Shown here one piece after another: positions 8,602-15,811 of a stretch of DNA of 35,819 nucleotides. Position numbers and translations under genes: made by a program. Source of the DNA: Methanosarcinaceae archaeon (GTDB lineage Archaea; Halobacteriota; Methanosarcinia; Methanosarcinales; Methanosarcinaceae); contig JAMJFS010000017.1 in NCBI GenBank assembly GCA_023544565.1, forward strand, positions 1-35,819, written 5' to 3'. The notes under the pieces are model-generated. The model made no database searches and was not told the origin of the DNA. It was given only the letters and a program-made list of their open reading frames with translations. Position 1 is the stretch's first letter, and every line of letters starts with the position of its first letter.

Positions 8602-9630
8602 TTAACTAACCCGCACAGCATCCCCGATCGCCTTTTGCCACGCAACAGCATTATCAACCTCAATCTCGCGCTTGCGGAAATCATCTCCCGATTCCGAAAC
8701 AATGAGTTTCGCTTTTTTGAACATGCCACCTTTTACAATCTGTGACCCGATGATGCCCTTTACATTAATTTCCTCCCTCGATCCATCATGCATGTTAATG
8801 ATAGCCAACCGTTTATTTGTAAGTATTAAAAATTTCACACCCACTTGTGCCAATCTCAAAAGATACTCCCCTTTCAAATAATCTGCTCGCAGCCGTCCGA
8901 GCAGTTCGAGCACTCTTTCACGATTCTTTGGCTGGATATTGATGATCTCAATATTCTTTGCCCCCGTCAGAAGAAATATGTGTTTTGTTTCGGCGTGCAC
9001 ACCTATGATCTCATTTGTTCCGATGCGGCGGAATATCTCTGACTTATTAGAAAGCATTCCTCCGGTTCCTTTTTTAAAAAAGATGTTTTTGTTCGTAACG
9101 ATCATCGTAAGCCTATCTCTATCAATCACAACCGACTCGCTTGAAAGTATATTCTCGCCCCTTTTGAGGATCGCCCCATCGATTGCGGAATTCTTTTTAT
9201 CCGGCAATTCTGGGGTACTTGCTGCGGAGGGGAGTTGTGTCTGTGTATTCAGGCAATAATGGTTCAGCATTTCAACAAGCAAAGCGCCGCCGATGAGTTT
9301 CACATTATGCTCTGCAGCTTCACCCTCTGCTTCTTTTGTGAAACTGGATGTGGTTACAATTATCACCCCATCCACATTATCGCGGTATCGCAAACTGCTA
9401 TACTCGCGCACCTCTTTCACGCCAACGGCATCAGCATACCGTTTGACCTGAACAAGCCATCTGTGGGAAATACCAAAATGTTCAAGCGAAAGTTCGATAT
9501 CGACCCCGCCATCACGGGAATATTGGGTGACACTTGCTCTATACCTCATCTGTTTGAACAGATGCGCTACAAGGTTTTCAAGATCGCTAGGAGTTGTGCT
9601 CAAAAGATATTCGAGCGTCCATTTGGCCAT
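8602..9630 (-). CDS. Mrr-type restriction endonuclease-like protein with two PH-like C-terminal halves
   Basis: 342 residues. Residues about 10-125 match the Mrr catalytic fold: an N-terminal helix with E18, the RDGGVDI motif (39-45) and QVKR (61-64), i.e. the D...QxK active site of PD-(D/E)XK nucleases, followed by GVIIVTTSSFTKEA. After a linker, residues about 155-342 form two related beta-rich halves, each with a TNK(N/R)-hydrophobic turn (TNKNIFF and TNKRLAI), resembling bacterial PH/GRAM-like domains. Mrr nucleases usually cut modified or foreign DNA; the PH-like half suggests membrane or protein docking. The ATG at 9628-9630 has GGCGAGGA upstream, within the end of the zinc-ribbon gene; an upstream TTG at 9645 is less likely. 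No methyltransferase gene is adjacent. Confidence 0.85.
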   Translation of the reverse strand: MAKWTLEYLLSTTPSDLENLVAHLFKQMRYRASVTQYSRDGGVDIELSLEHFGISHRWLVQVKRYADAVGVKEVREYSSLRYRDNVDGVIIVTTSSFTKEAEGEAAEHNVKLIGGALLVEMLNHYCLNTQTQLPSAASTPELPDKKNSAIDGAILKRGENILSSESVVIDRDRLTMIVTNKNIFFKKGTGGMLSNKSEIFRRIGTNEIIGVHAETKHIFLLTGAKNIEIINIQPKNRERVLELLGRLRADYLKGEYLLRLAQVGVKFLILTNKRLAIINMHDGSREEINVKGIIGSQIVKGGMFKKAKLIVSESGDDFRKREIEVDNAVAWQKAIGDAVRVS

Positions 9631-9631
9631 A

Positions 9632-9808
9632 TCAGTCCTCGCCAACTGAGTATGAAAGACCGCATTCCTGGCAAGAATAAGTAATTGCTATGGCACCCTT
9701 TTTGCTCTTCTCTTCAGTGATTTTCATCCATGTGCCGCAGGTTATGCATTTTTGGTCGAAGATTGTGCGGTCCTTTGTAGACGATTTCGATTTATTTTTT
9801 TCTGCCAT
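9632..9808 (-). CDS. Small zinc-ribbon protein
   Basis: 58 residues from the ATG at 9806-9808, which has GGTG 6 bases upstream; the longer frame to 9871 has no ribosome site. A basic Lys/Ser-rich N-terminus is followed by two knuckles, CITC and CQEC, spaced 20 residues apart, forming a typical zinc ribbon. Its stop codon lies one base before the ATG of the Mrr-like gene, and its last codons supply that gene's ribosome site, so the two are translationally coupled. It probably binds nucleic acid or the nuclease; role inferred from coupling only. Confidence 0.8.
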   Translation of the reverse strand: MAEKNKSKSSTKDRTIFDQKCITCGTWMKITEEKSKKGAIAITYSCQECGLSYSVGED

Positions 9809-9961
9809 TTTTTCACCATTCACAATGCTGAAATGTATATAACTTATATCAATCATTTGAATACTTAACATTTATTGATTTCGCATGGTTGTGCGCGGTT
9901 GTGTGCTGTTCGTGCAAAATAGTTAAATCCATTAAGGACTAATAAGTGTGTGTGATAAATT

Positions 9962-10159
9962 ATGGCTGTAAAGATTAACAAAGATAAATGTGATAGTAAC
10001 CGGATGTGCGTCATTGTTTCAGCATGTCCCGTGGGTGCAATTAAACAAAGAAAGATTGGCCCTATCCTCGCAGATTATCCTGAAATTGATGAAGACAAAT
10101 GTGCGGAATGCGGAATCTGCATAAAGGAATGCCCACATGGTGCAGCGTATAAAGAATGA
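9962..10159 (+). CDS. Small ferredoxin with atypical first cluster motif
   Basis: 65 residues, 2x[4Fe-4S] ferredoxin-like. The second motif is canonical (CAECGICIKECP, C47, C50, C53, C57). The first is C-x5-C-x5-C-P (C10, C16, C22) instead of C-x2-C-x2-C-x3-C-P, so one of the usual eight ligands is absent; one site may hold a [3Fe-4S] or otherwise ligated cluster. It likely donates electrons within the cytoplasm. It opens a same-strand run with a second ferredoxin, a thioredoxin and marker protein 14. No strong Shine-Dalgarno site precedes the ATG; an A/T-rich tract (gttaaatcc) near 9923-9931 may be its promoter. Confidence 0.9.
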   Translation: MAVKINKDKCDSNRMCVIVSACPVGAIKQRKIGPILADYPEIDEDKCAECGICIKECPHGAAYKE

Positions 10160-10204
10160 TGGAACAATTGTTACAAGCTAAATATTGAGGGGGAGCGATA
10201 AAAA

Positions 10205-10522
10205 ATGACAAAGTCGACAAAATGTGAAATTGGTAAAGGTGTCAAAGAAGTCGCAAAATTAAAAATAAATCGATGTGATCGATCTCCTCTCTGTCCTGCC
10301 AAAAAAATATGCCCTCTGGATGCGATAACACAAAAAAGAAGGGGATTTTTGAACTTATTTGCCGATTATCCCGAGATCGATCAAAGTAAATGCATGGGAT
10401 GTGGAGTGTGCGTTGATGCTTGTCCCCGTGGTGCAATTTATATGAAACCGATCGACACGAAAAACAAAAACAAAAACAAAAACAACAACAACAACAATAA
10501 TAAGTCACATAAAAATAAGTAA
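10205..10522 (+). CDS. Second ferredoxin with Asn/Lys low-complexity tail
   Basis: 105 residues; GGGGGAG lies about 10 bases before the ATG. The core (about 18-82) parallels the preceding ferredoxin: first motif C-x5-C-x5-C-P at C24, C30, C36 and canonical second motif CMGCGVCVDACP (C63, C66, C69, C73). An extra cysteine is at residue 7. The last 20 residues are almost only N and K, encoded by a simple-sequence repeat, and are unlikely to fold. It is a paralogue of the gene 45 bases upstream and lies 27 bases before the thioredoxin start. Probably an electron carrier for the same process. Confidence 0.88.
   Translation: MTKSTKCEIGKGVKEVAKLKINRCDRSPLCPAKKICPLDAITQKRRGFLNLFADYPEIDQSKCMGCGVCVDACPRGAIYMKPIDTKNKNKNKNNNNNNNKSHKNK
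10460..10501 (+). repeat. In-frame microsatellite (aaaaac)4(aac)4(aat)2
   Basis: Four 6-bp aaaaac units (10460-10483), then four aac (10484-10495) and two aat triplets (10496-10501), all inside the ferredoxin reading frame. Unit changes would alter tail length without a frameshift. Confidence 0.9.
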
Positions 10523-10549
10523 TATCGTTATAAAATAAGGGTGAGTTCA

Positions 10550-10942
10550 ATGAACGAATTGGAAGCGATCAGGAAAAAGAAGATGGAACAAATTATCAAA
10601 AAAAAAGAACTTGAAGGTTATCCAGATAAGCCTGTCATTGTTACGGATGCAGATTTCAATATATTTATATCAAAATATCCATTGGTTGTAGTTGACTGCT
10701 GGGCAGAATGGTGTGGCCCATGTCGTATGCTTGCACCGACCGTTGATGAACTTGCCACTCAGTACAGGGGAAAGATAGTATTCGGAAAACTTGATACTGA
10801 CAATAATCGTGCAACTTCAATGCAATACAAGATATCAAGCATTCCTGCGATGCTTGTTTTCAAGAACGGGAATTTTGTAGGGCAAATAATCGGTGCAGTT
10901 CCAAAAGAGCAAATTGTCAAGCAATTGCAACCTCTTATGTGA
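10550..10942 (+). CDS. Thioredoxin with Lys-rich N-terminal extension
   Basis: 130 residues from the ATG at 10550; GGTGAG ends 4 bases before it, and the GTG at 10541 is part of that site. The active site WCGPC (54-58) and the cis-proline turn SSIP (P99) are present, with the usual DxDxN segment (DTDNN) between. A helical, lysine-rich extension of about 25 residues precedes the thioredoxin fold. It reduces protein disulfides in the cytoplasm. It sits 18 bases before the marker 14 gene, which suggests that it services that protein or its target. Confidence 0.95.
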   Translation: MNELEAIRKKKMEQIIKKKELEGYPDKPVIVTDADFNIFISKYPLVVVDCWAEWCGPCRMLAPTVDELATQYRGKIVFGKLDTDNNRATSMQYKISSIPAMLVFKNGNFVGQIIGAVPKEQIVKQLQPLM

Positions 10943-10960
10943 AAAATGGAAGTGAAATGA

Positions 10961-12385
10961 ATGTCAAAACCAAGAATTGCAGATAGTCCTACAGTACGTT
11001 TTATTGACCTTAAGTCAAAACCATATTTCATTGTCGCGTCCGTTGAGGTCGGAAACACTACTACAAAGTGCATCCTTACGGCCACAAATATGGAGGATGG
11101 AAAGACAAGACATGTGACAAAAGTCATAAAGATGACGAGGGATGTGCGCGATCCTTTGCCTGGTGAAGTGGTTTTTGGAAGGACATTGAATGGCATTGAA
11201 CTGACACGCGAGTCGGTTTCTGAACTTGTCCGCAATACCCTTGTTGAGGCTGTGAAAAAGGCAAATCTCGATATTAAGACTGATCTAAATTTCGTTGTAC
11301 GCTCAACAGGAGTAGTTGCAGGTTTTGATGTACCAGAAGAGGTGGGCGAGTTTATCAAAGCATTGGCTGATGGTTGTCTTTTGGCAGGCGTTCCTCCAAA
11401 GAATATGACTCCACCAATGACCATTGAGAATCTGCCTAAAAAGTTTCAAAAGTTCAGTAAGCTTAAACAGGTTGTATTTGACGGTGCAGTAGCAAGTGTC
11501 AACCCCCCGCTTGGTTCAACAGGGGTTGAGATAGTCGCAAATGAGATGGAAGGCGAACTTGCAACGGCGGGTATTAAGGAAGGTGCTAAATGGGCAAATG
11601 TTGATTTCAGGAATCCGTGCCTTTCAATTGATTTCGGAACTACGCTTGATGGTCGCATTACCAGCGATGACAGGCCTTATGCAAAGACGATTGGTAATTT
11701 CTGTGGTTATGCAGGTGCTATTCCTGATGCTATGATCAAAGGCACACACACAGTTGATGTGATCCTTGGGACTGTATTGGATGTTTTTGATGAAAAAAAG
11801 ACTGATATAATGACACTTAAACTAAATGGCAAGATTATCCGCGAGTATGCTGAAAAGATCCATGATCATATAATTATCGAAAAAGTACCAAAAAACCGTA
11901 CTCGATATGGAAGCGTGCCTGTAAATCCAGAGGCTGCCGATGAACTGGGAGTTGTTCTTATAGGCTGTGATGTTGGGGAGAACGGTTCTGACATGAGCAA
12001 ACTGTCAGAACTTGGCGGTGAGATCTATAAGAAACACGGGCTCAAGATATTATTTGCAGTGATCGATGAGGTCATGGCAAAAGTTGTCTACCGTCTTGTA
12101 AAGGTTGCACAGGATGTGGGACTTGTATTTGAAAATACATCAATAGGCATAACCGGAAGAGCAGGGATCAGCGGTAACAAGCCAAAACTTGCTTTGAAGT
12201 ATCTTGAAGATCTCAACATAAATCACAATATCGAGGAGCGCGTGGTTTTCGTGGATGATGGGCTTGCAAGAGGCGCAGCAGTCATGGCACGTTGCATGAA
12301 CTCACTTGGCACAACCCAAAACCCTCTTGGTGGCCATTCCGGCGGCAAATGTATTCTGGGGCAGAGAATTAAGTTGCAGAGTTAA
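10961..12385 (+). CDS. Methanogenesis marker protein 14 (ASKHA-like ATPase)
   Basis: 474 residues, matching the family defined as putative methanogenesis marker protein 14, which is found in genomes that encode methyl-CoM reductase. An ASKHA-type (actin/Hsp70/sugar kinase) nucleotide fold is suggested by SVEVGNTTTKC near residue 30 (phosphate-1 loop), LSIDFGTTLDG near 225 (phosphate-2 loop) and SIGITGRAGISG near 395. Related ASKHA proteins act as ATP-driven reductive activators of radical or corrinoid enzymes. Function of this family is not established as far as I know; an activating or repair role in methane metabolism is inferred. GGAAGTGA precedes the ATG. It is the last gene of the ferredoxin-ferredoxin-thioredoxin run. 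Confidence 0.92.
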   Translation: MSKPRIADSPTVRFIDLKSKPYFIVASVEVGNTTTKCILTATNMEDGKTRHVTKVIKMTRDVRDPLPGEVVFGRTLNGIELTRESVSELVRNTLVEAVKKANLDIKTDLNFVVRSTGVVAGFDVPEEVGEFIKALADGCLLAGVPPKNMTPPMTIENLPKKFQKFSKLKQVVFDGAVASVNPPLGSTGVEIVANEMEGELATAGIKEGAKWANVDFRNPCLSIDFGTTLDGRITSDDRPYAKTIGNFCGYAGAIPDAMIKGTHTVDVILGTVLDVFDEKKTDIMTLKLNGKIIREYAEKIHDHIIIEKVPKNRTRYGSVPVNPEAADELGVVLIGCDVGENGSDMSKLSELGGEIYKKHGLKILFAVIDEVMAKVVYRLVKVAQDVGLVFENTSIGITGRAGISGNKPKLALKYLEDLNINHNIEERVVFVDDGLARGAAVMARCMNSLGTTQNPLGGHSGGKCILGQRIKLQS

Positions 12386-12734
12386 GTTAATTTTAACTTT
12401 CATAGTTGTCAATTGGTATTTGACAAGTGCATATAAACACTTGTTAAATAGCAACGAAATGTATATATATGAAATTTACCCACTTTTTGTACCCAACATT
12501 TTTTACAAATCTGGCATTGAGCACTAATTGTATACAAAAAAGGTTTTTATTTACTGGTGGGGTGTTGTTGTGCAGGGTGTTTAATTAGTTCATGATAAAA
12601 ACGATTTACCTCACGCGCGTAGCGCGCATTGCTCTGCATAAATATCAAATTTTCAATCGCTATCTGCATATTCTACAACTTTTAATAAATATTTTGCTAA
12701 TTATTTAGTTAATTCAAATTGGCATGGATGGAAA

Positions 12735-12755
12735 GTGCCGCCTGCGGGCGGTCGC
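12735..12755. repeat. GC-rich short palindrome, copy 4
   Basis: tgccgcctgcgggcggtcg: ccgcc-tgcg-ggcgg stem-loop, same core as the copies at 1996, 8441 and 8543. Confidence 0.6.
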
Positions 12756-12834
12756 AATGTTTTTAATTTAAAATCAAATAATTTCATTTGCGAAATCATT
12801 TTAAAACAGATATACAAATACCAAAAAAGAATAG

Positions 12835-12858
12835 AAAAAAGGGTGATTATTCACCCTT
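12835..12858 (-). terminator. Hairpin plus T-run terminator of rps3ae
   Basis: On the minus strand the stem aagggtga/tcaccctt with a 4-base loop is followed at once by six T residues. It lies 22 bases after the rps3ae stop. Archaeal termination mainly needs the T-run; the hairpin is visible here as well. Confidence 0.7.
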
Positions 12859-12880
12859 AAAATAGTACGCAAAAAATGAT

Positions 12881-13642
12881 CTAAACGTCTACAGTTTCTT
12901 CTTCTACTGCTGGTGCGTCTACAGTTTCTTCTTCTACTGCTGGTGCGTCTACAGTTTCTTCTTCTACTGCTGGTGCGTCTACAGTTTCTTCTTCTACTGG
13001 GACATCTTCAAGTATTTCCACTGGTGCATCTTCAGGTTTTGATCTGGTTTCAACCATGTGTGCAGGTACGAACAAGACGCGAGTCTTTCTGATCTCAACC
13101 CTTCTAAGCGGATAGATATATTTTGTTTGCCTGTATATGTTTGCAGACAACTTCCCGATAATTGCTTCCTCAATGAACTGCTCATAATTCACTTCAGATG
13201 CCCGCTTTATAACGGTCTTGATCATCTCTTCCCTGATACCTTTGATCTGGCTTGTACGTGCTCTTTTAACTGTGAAGCATGTAGGTTTTACAGTAACCTT
13301 GTAGCCGTCTTTTGTTTTAACGTTAAGGTTTGCATCGATCCTTGAGGTCTGGCGCTTTACAATTGAACGAAGATAATCGGTAGTGAGCTCATGACCAAGG
13401 AATTTCGTGTGTGCAACATTGCCCACAACGTCATTGATCTCAAGTTTGAGTTTTGTGTTATGTTTTGAGAAATCGTTTGTGAGTTCACCAACAGTTGTCT
13501 CAACAACACGCCCGATCAAATTCTCCGGGTCATCAGTTGGAGTAAAACCGATCTGGTTACTTCCCATGAACTTTGGTATCTCAACAGAATACCATGTTTT
13601 TGATTTCCACTTATCTAATTTCCTCTGTACTTTCCGTGCCAT
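12881..13642 (-). CDS. rps3ae: 30S ribosomal protein S3Ae (eS1) with repetitive acidic tail
   Basis: 253 residues. The N-terminal 200 residues match archaeal S3Ae/eS1: [18 protein letters not shown], then [26 protein letters not shown] and KTRVLFVP. This small-subunit protein lies near the mRNA exit/platform region. GGAGG is 6 bases before the ATG. After about residue 203 the chain becomes an acidic, low-complexity tail with a 10-residue unit ([10 protein letters not shown]) repeated, which is longer than usual for the family. It is followed by a clear terminator. A TATA-like tract lies around 13815-13830, which would imply a long leader; other A/T tracts closer to the gene are possible promoters. 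Confidence 0.96.
   Translation of the reverse strand: MARKVQRKLDKWKSKTWYSVEIPKFMGSNQIGFTPTDDPENLIGRVVETTVGELTNDFSKHNTKLKLEINDVVGNVAHTKFLGHELTTDYLRSIVKRQTSRIDANLNVKTKDGYKVTVKPTCFTVKRARTSQIKGIREEMIKTVIKRASEVNYEQFIEEAIIGKLSANIYRQTKYIYPLRRVEIRKTRVLFVPAHMVETRSKPEDAPVEILEDVPVEEETVDAPAVEEETVDAPAVEEETVDAPAVEEETVDV
12887..12999 (-). repeat. 30-bp in-frame tandem repeat in the S3Ae tail
   Basis: The unit gtctacagtttcttcttcta plus ctgctggtgc occurs at 12887-12916, 12917-12946 and 12947-12976 without mismatch, with a fourth partial copy at 12977-12999. Each unit encodes ten residues of the acidic C-terminal tail. The identity between units points to recent expansion. Confidence 0.95.
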
Positions 13643-13921
13643 AATAATCCTCCAGTGTTATTGTAATATGAATGATTCGTTAACTTTTGTTAACGTATCG
13701 TTAATGTATTGTAAATTTGATATGTTCAATAAAATCCATGCAGTGCTCAATATTCGGTCAAATTGACCTGTGAGCAGTTATATAATTAGCTATTAATTGG
13801 CGCTTTACAAACATCATATCTATATATAAGCGAATCGGTCGAATTGGATTTTGTGTTGAAAAATTAAATTATGGTCTAATTTTCCACGCAAAATCCATTA
13901 AAATCCCAAACCCCACATCAA

Positions 13922-15430
13922 TCAAAGGAACCGTATCCCTTTCGGCATCTCCCCAACCCTCTTCCTAAACTCCTCAGGCCAGTTCTCAGGATCAAGACCT
14001 TTCTGTGCCAAAAATGCAGATGCCCAGCGCTCAAGCCCGACACCTGAACAACCAGACCAAAGTTCCTCGCCGGACTGGCATTTCACATTGAAACCGGAAG
14101 GATACTTGTTCCCGTTTACGCTGACGTTCTGGAACTCAAGCCACTCTCCGCCTTCTCCACGATATGGCAGAGGTGCTTCATAATCAATAGTGCCGATCTC
14201 GCCCTGTTCCGAGATACCATCAAGACCTTCCTGGGCCATGAACCATGGTGTGACCCATGCCTTGCGCCATTCGAGGTCAAGGATGTCATTGAAAATATGC
14301 ATATACCTTTCCTGCAACTCTTTTGAATGCGCTACAACCTGTTCCGGAGTCCCCGTCCAGACGATCTCAACCCTGTGGAACTCATCCACGCGCTCCATAC
14401 CGTGAATGCCGCCACTCTCATACCTGTGTGACGTACCCGAGCGGTCGAAAACCTTGATCGGGAACTCATCTGTCGGTATGGTCTCGCCCTGAAGAAATGG
14501 CCAGAACGGTGGACATTGTGCATAACACATACCACCGATGGGATCACCGATCTTATCCTTGATCATTGCTGTCGGCACTTCATGTGTGACCTTGTAATAG
14601 TCAGAAACCTCTTCCCAGTATTTTGGGTCTCTTGTCTTTGGAGGGCATACATAATATATCTCAGGATACACACCCTTCGCGTGACCTGATTTCTCCCAGA
14701 CTTCCCATGTAACAAGTTTCGGGAAGATCATCTCATTGTAACCAAGCGGCTCAAGAAGTTCCTCGATAACGATCCTCTCAAAAGTCCTGAACAATCTCGT
14801 AGACTGCGCACCATGGATCCATTGCCCACGGCTTGAACCCCGCTTAAGCCAGCCCTGTTTAACCATTTCCTGTGTTGGATCCTGGGAAAAAGTGAACACC
14901 TTCTTATCGCTTTCCCACAAGATCTCCCAGTGCTCACCCTTTCCGCCATAACTCTGGGCCGCGATCTTATCCTCCATCAAAGTCAGTATTCGATCAGGCA
15001 CACGCTTTTCCAGTTCAGCTTCACCAACATCCAGTGTAAGTGTGATGACCCCCTCATCATAAACAATATTGCTGACATGAGGGATCTTAAGCTCACCAAG
15101 AGGTTTTTCAGATGGAATTTCAATGATATAAGACTCAACATCAATTCCACGAACTCCGATCTTAAACTCCTTACCAATTATTGAAGCAAGTGGTTTTCGA
15201 ATACGAAGCATAGCATCGTGCGCTCGCACATGCTTTCCAGACTCAACAATCAGGTTTATCCGATCTCCTGCAATGTCCCACTCAACAATACGGGCGCCTT
15301 CCCCTTCCGGTGCGCCCTTTGTGAGTATGGTCTCGTTCGCTTCAGTGAATAAAGCATCAATAACATCCTTAGCAGGGGATGCATCGGCACTTGTCTTAAA
15401 TGAACCTTTTAATGTGAAATGTAATTCCAT
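13922..15430 (-). CDS. serS: Seryl-tRNA synthetase, methanogen type (type 2)
   Basis: 502 residues, equal to the length of the Methanosarcina barkeri type 2 enzyme as I recall it. It charges tRNA-Ser with serine. Cysteines and glutamate at positions C306, E355 and C461 coincide with the zinc ligands described for that enzyme, and the class II core is visible ([17 protein letters not shown]; motif 3 near [10 protein letters not shown] at 460-469). The N-terminal ~160 residues form the idiosyncratic tRNA-binding domain of this type instead of the long coiled coil of the common SerRS. GAGG lies 8 bases before the ATG. This enzyme type is nearly confined to methanogens and relatives, so it supports the taxonomic call. 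Confidence 0.97.
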   Translation of the reverse strand: MELHFTLKGSFKTSADASPAKDVIDALFTEANETILTKGAPEGEGARIVEWDIAGDRINLIVESGKHVRAHDAMLRIRKPLASIIGKEFKIGVRGIDVESYIIEIPSEKPLGELKIPHVSNIVYDEGVITLTLDVGEAELEKRVPDRILTLMEDKIAAQSYGGKGEHWEILWESDKKVFTFSQDPTQEMVKQGWLKRGSSRGQWIHGAQSTRLFRTFERIVIEELLEPLGYNEMIFPKLVTWEVWEKSGHAKGVYPEIYYVCPPKTRDPKYWEEVSDYYKVTHEVPTAMIKDKIGDPIGGMCYAQCPPFWPFLQGETIPTDEFPIKVFDRSGTSHRYESGGIHGMERVDEFHRVEIVWTGTPEQVVAHSKELQERYMHIFNDILDLEWRKAWVTPWFMAQEGLDGISEQGEIGTIDYEAPLPYRGEGGEWLEFQNVSVNGNKYPSGFNVKCQSGEELWSGCSGVGLERWASAFLAQKGLDPENWPEEFRKRVGEMPKGIRFL

Positions 15431-15556
15431 GTATTATTCCTCATGTAGTGTTAAAAATAAAGTTAAAGCCTAAAGTTTGATAATTTTATGTTAATAATGG
15501 TAGAGTTGATAATTGGCAATATGGATATATGACAAATATGAATCGCATCCAATCCA

Positions 15557-15787
15557 TCAGTCCAGTGATGAACAGACATCCTCCGCAATCTTTGCATTCA
15601 TAAGAAAATCATTCACAGTCGCAATAAGTGATGTGATCTTTTCGGTTGAAAAATGCACGATCGCAATATCATCACAAACATCGGTACGCATACTGGACAG
15701 ATTATCAGGTGCAAGCGCTGACGACACAGACCTTGCGATCTCGGGTGCGTCAGGACTCTTGAATTCAATGGTACCGCGTATCTTCAT
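15557..15787 (-). CDS. pcc1: KEOPS complex subunit Pcc1
   Basis: 76 residues with the Pcc1 pattern: a beta strand with IEFKSPDAPEIARSV, then SSALAPDNL, and a C-terminal helix with VNDFLMNAKIAEDV. Pcc1 is the dimerising subunit of KEOPS, which makes t6A at position 37 of ANN-decoding tRNAs with Kae1 and Bud32. GGAG is 9 bases before the ATG. The gene begins 24 bases after the RecJ-like stop, so the two are probably co-transcribed. Kae1/Bud32 are not in the window. Confidence 0.88.
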   Translation of the reverse strand: MKIRGTIEFKSPDAPEIARSVSSALAPDNLSSMRTDVCDDIAIVHFSTEKITSLIATVNDFLMNAKIAEDVCSSLD

Positions 15788-15811
15788 CAGTTATGACTCC
15801 TGGTTCTAGTC

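Larger units (their letters stand above)
12386..12880. other. Convergent intergenic region with hairpins
   Basis: 495 bases between marker 14 (plus) and rps3ae (minus), with no supported gene. It holds a 7-bp inverted repeat acaagtg/cacttgt (12423-12429 and 12438-12444) that may end the plus operon, a GC-rich palindrome cgcgc-gta-gcgcg near 12613-12625, the copy-4 palindrome at 12737-12751, and the rps3ae terminator at 12835-12858. The rest is strongly AT-rich. Confidence 0.6.

Noticed and set aside
10759-11424. 221-codon minus-strand frame over thioredoxin and marker 14
   Set aside because: Antisense to two well supported genes; no ribosome site or recognisable motif.
12887-12999. Possible Borg or other mobile element signature (tandem repeats in a methane-archaeon context)
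   Set aside because: The repeats are few and within housekeeping genes; the gene content is chromosomal and no replication or integrase genes are seen.
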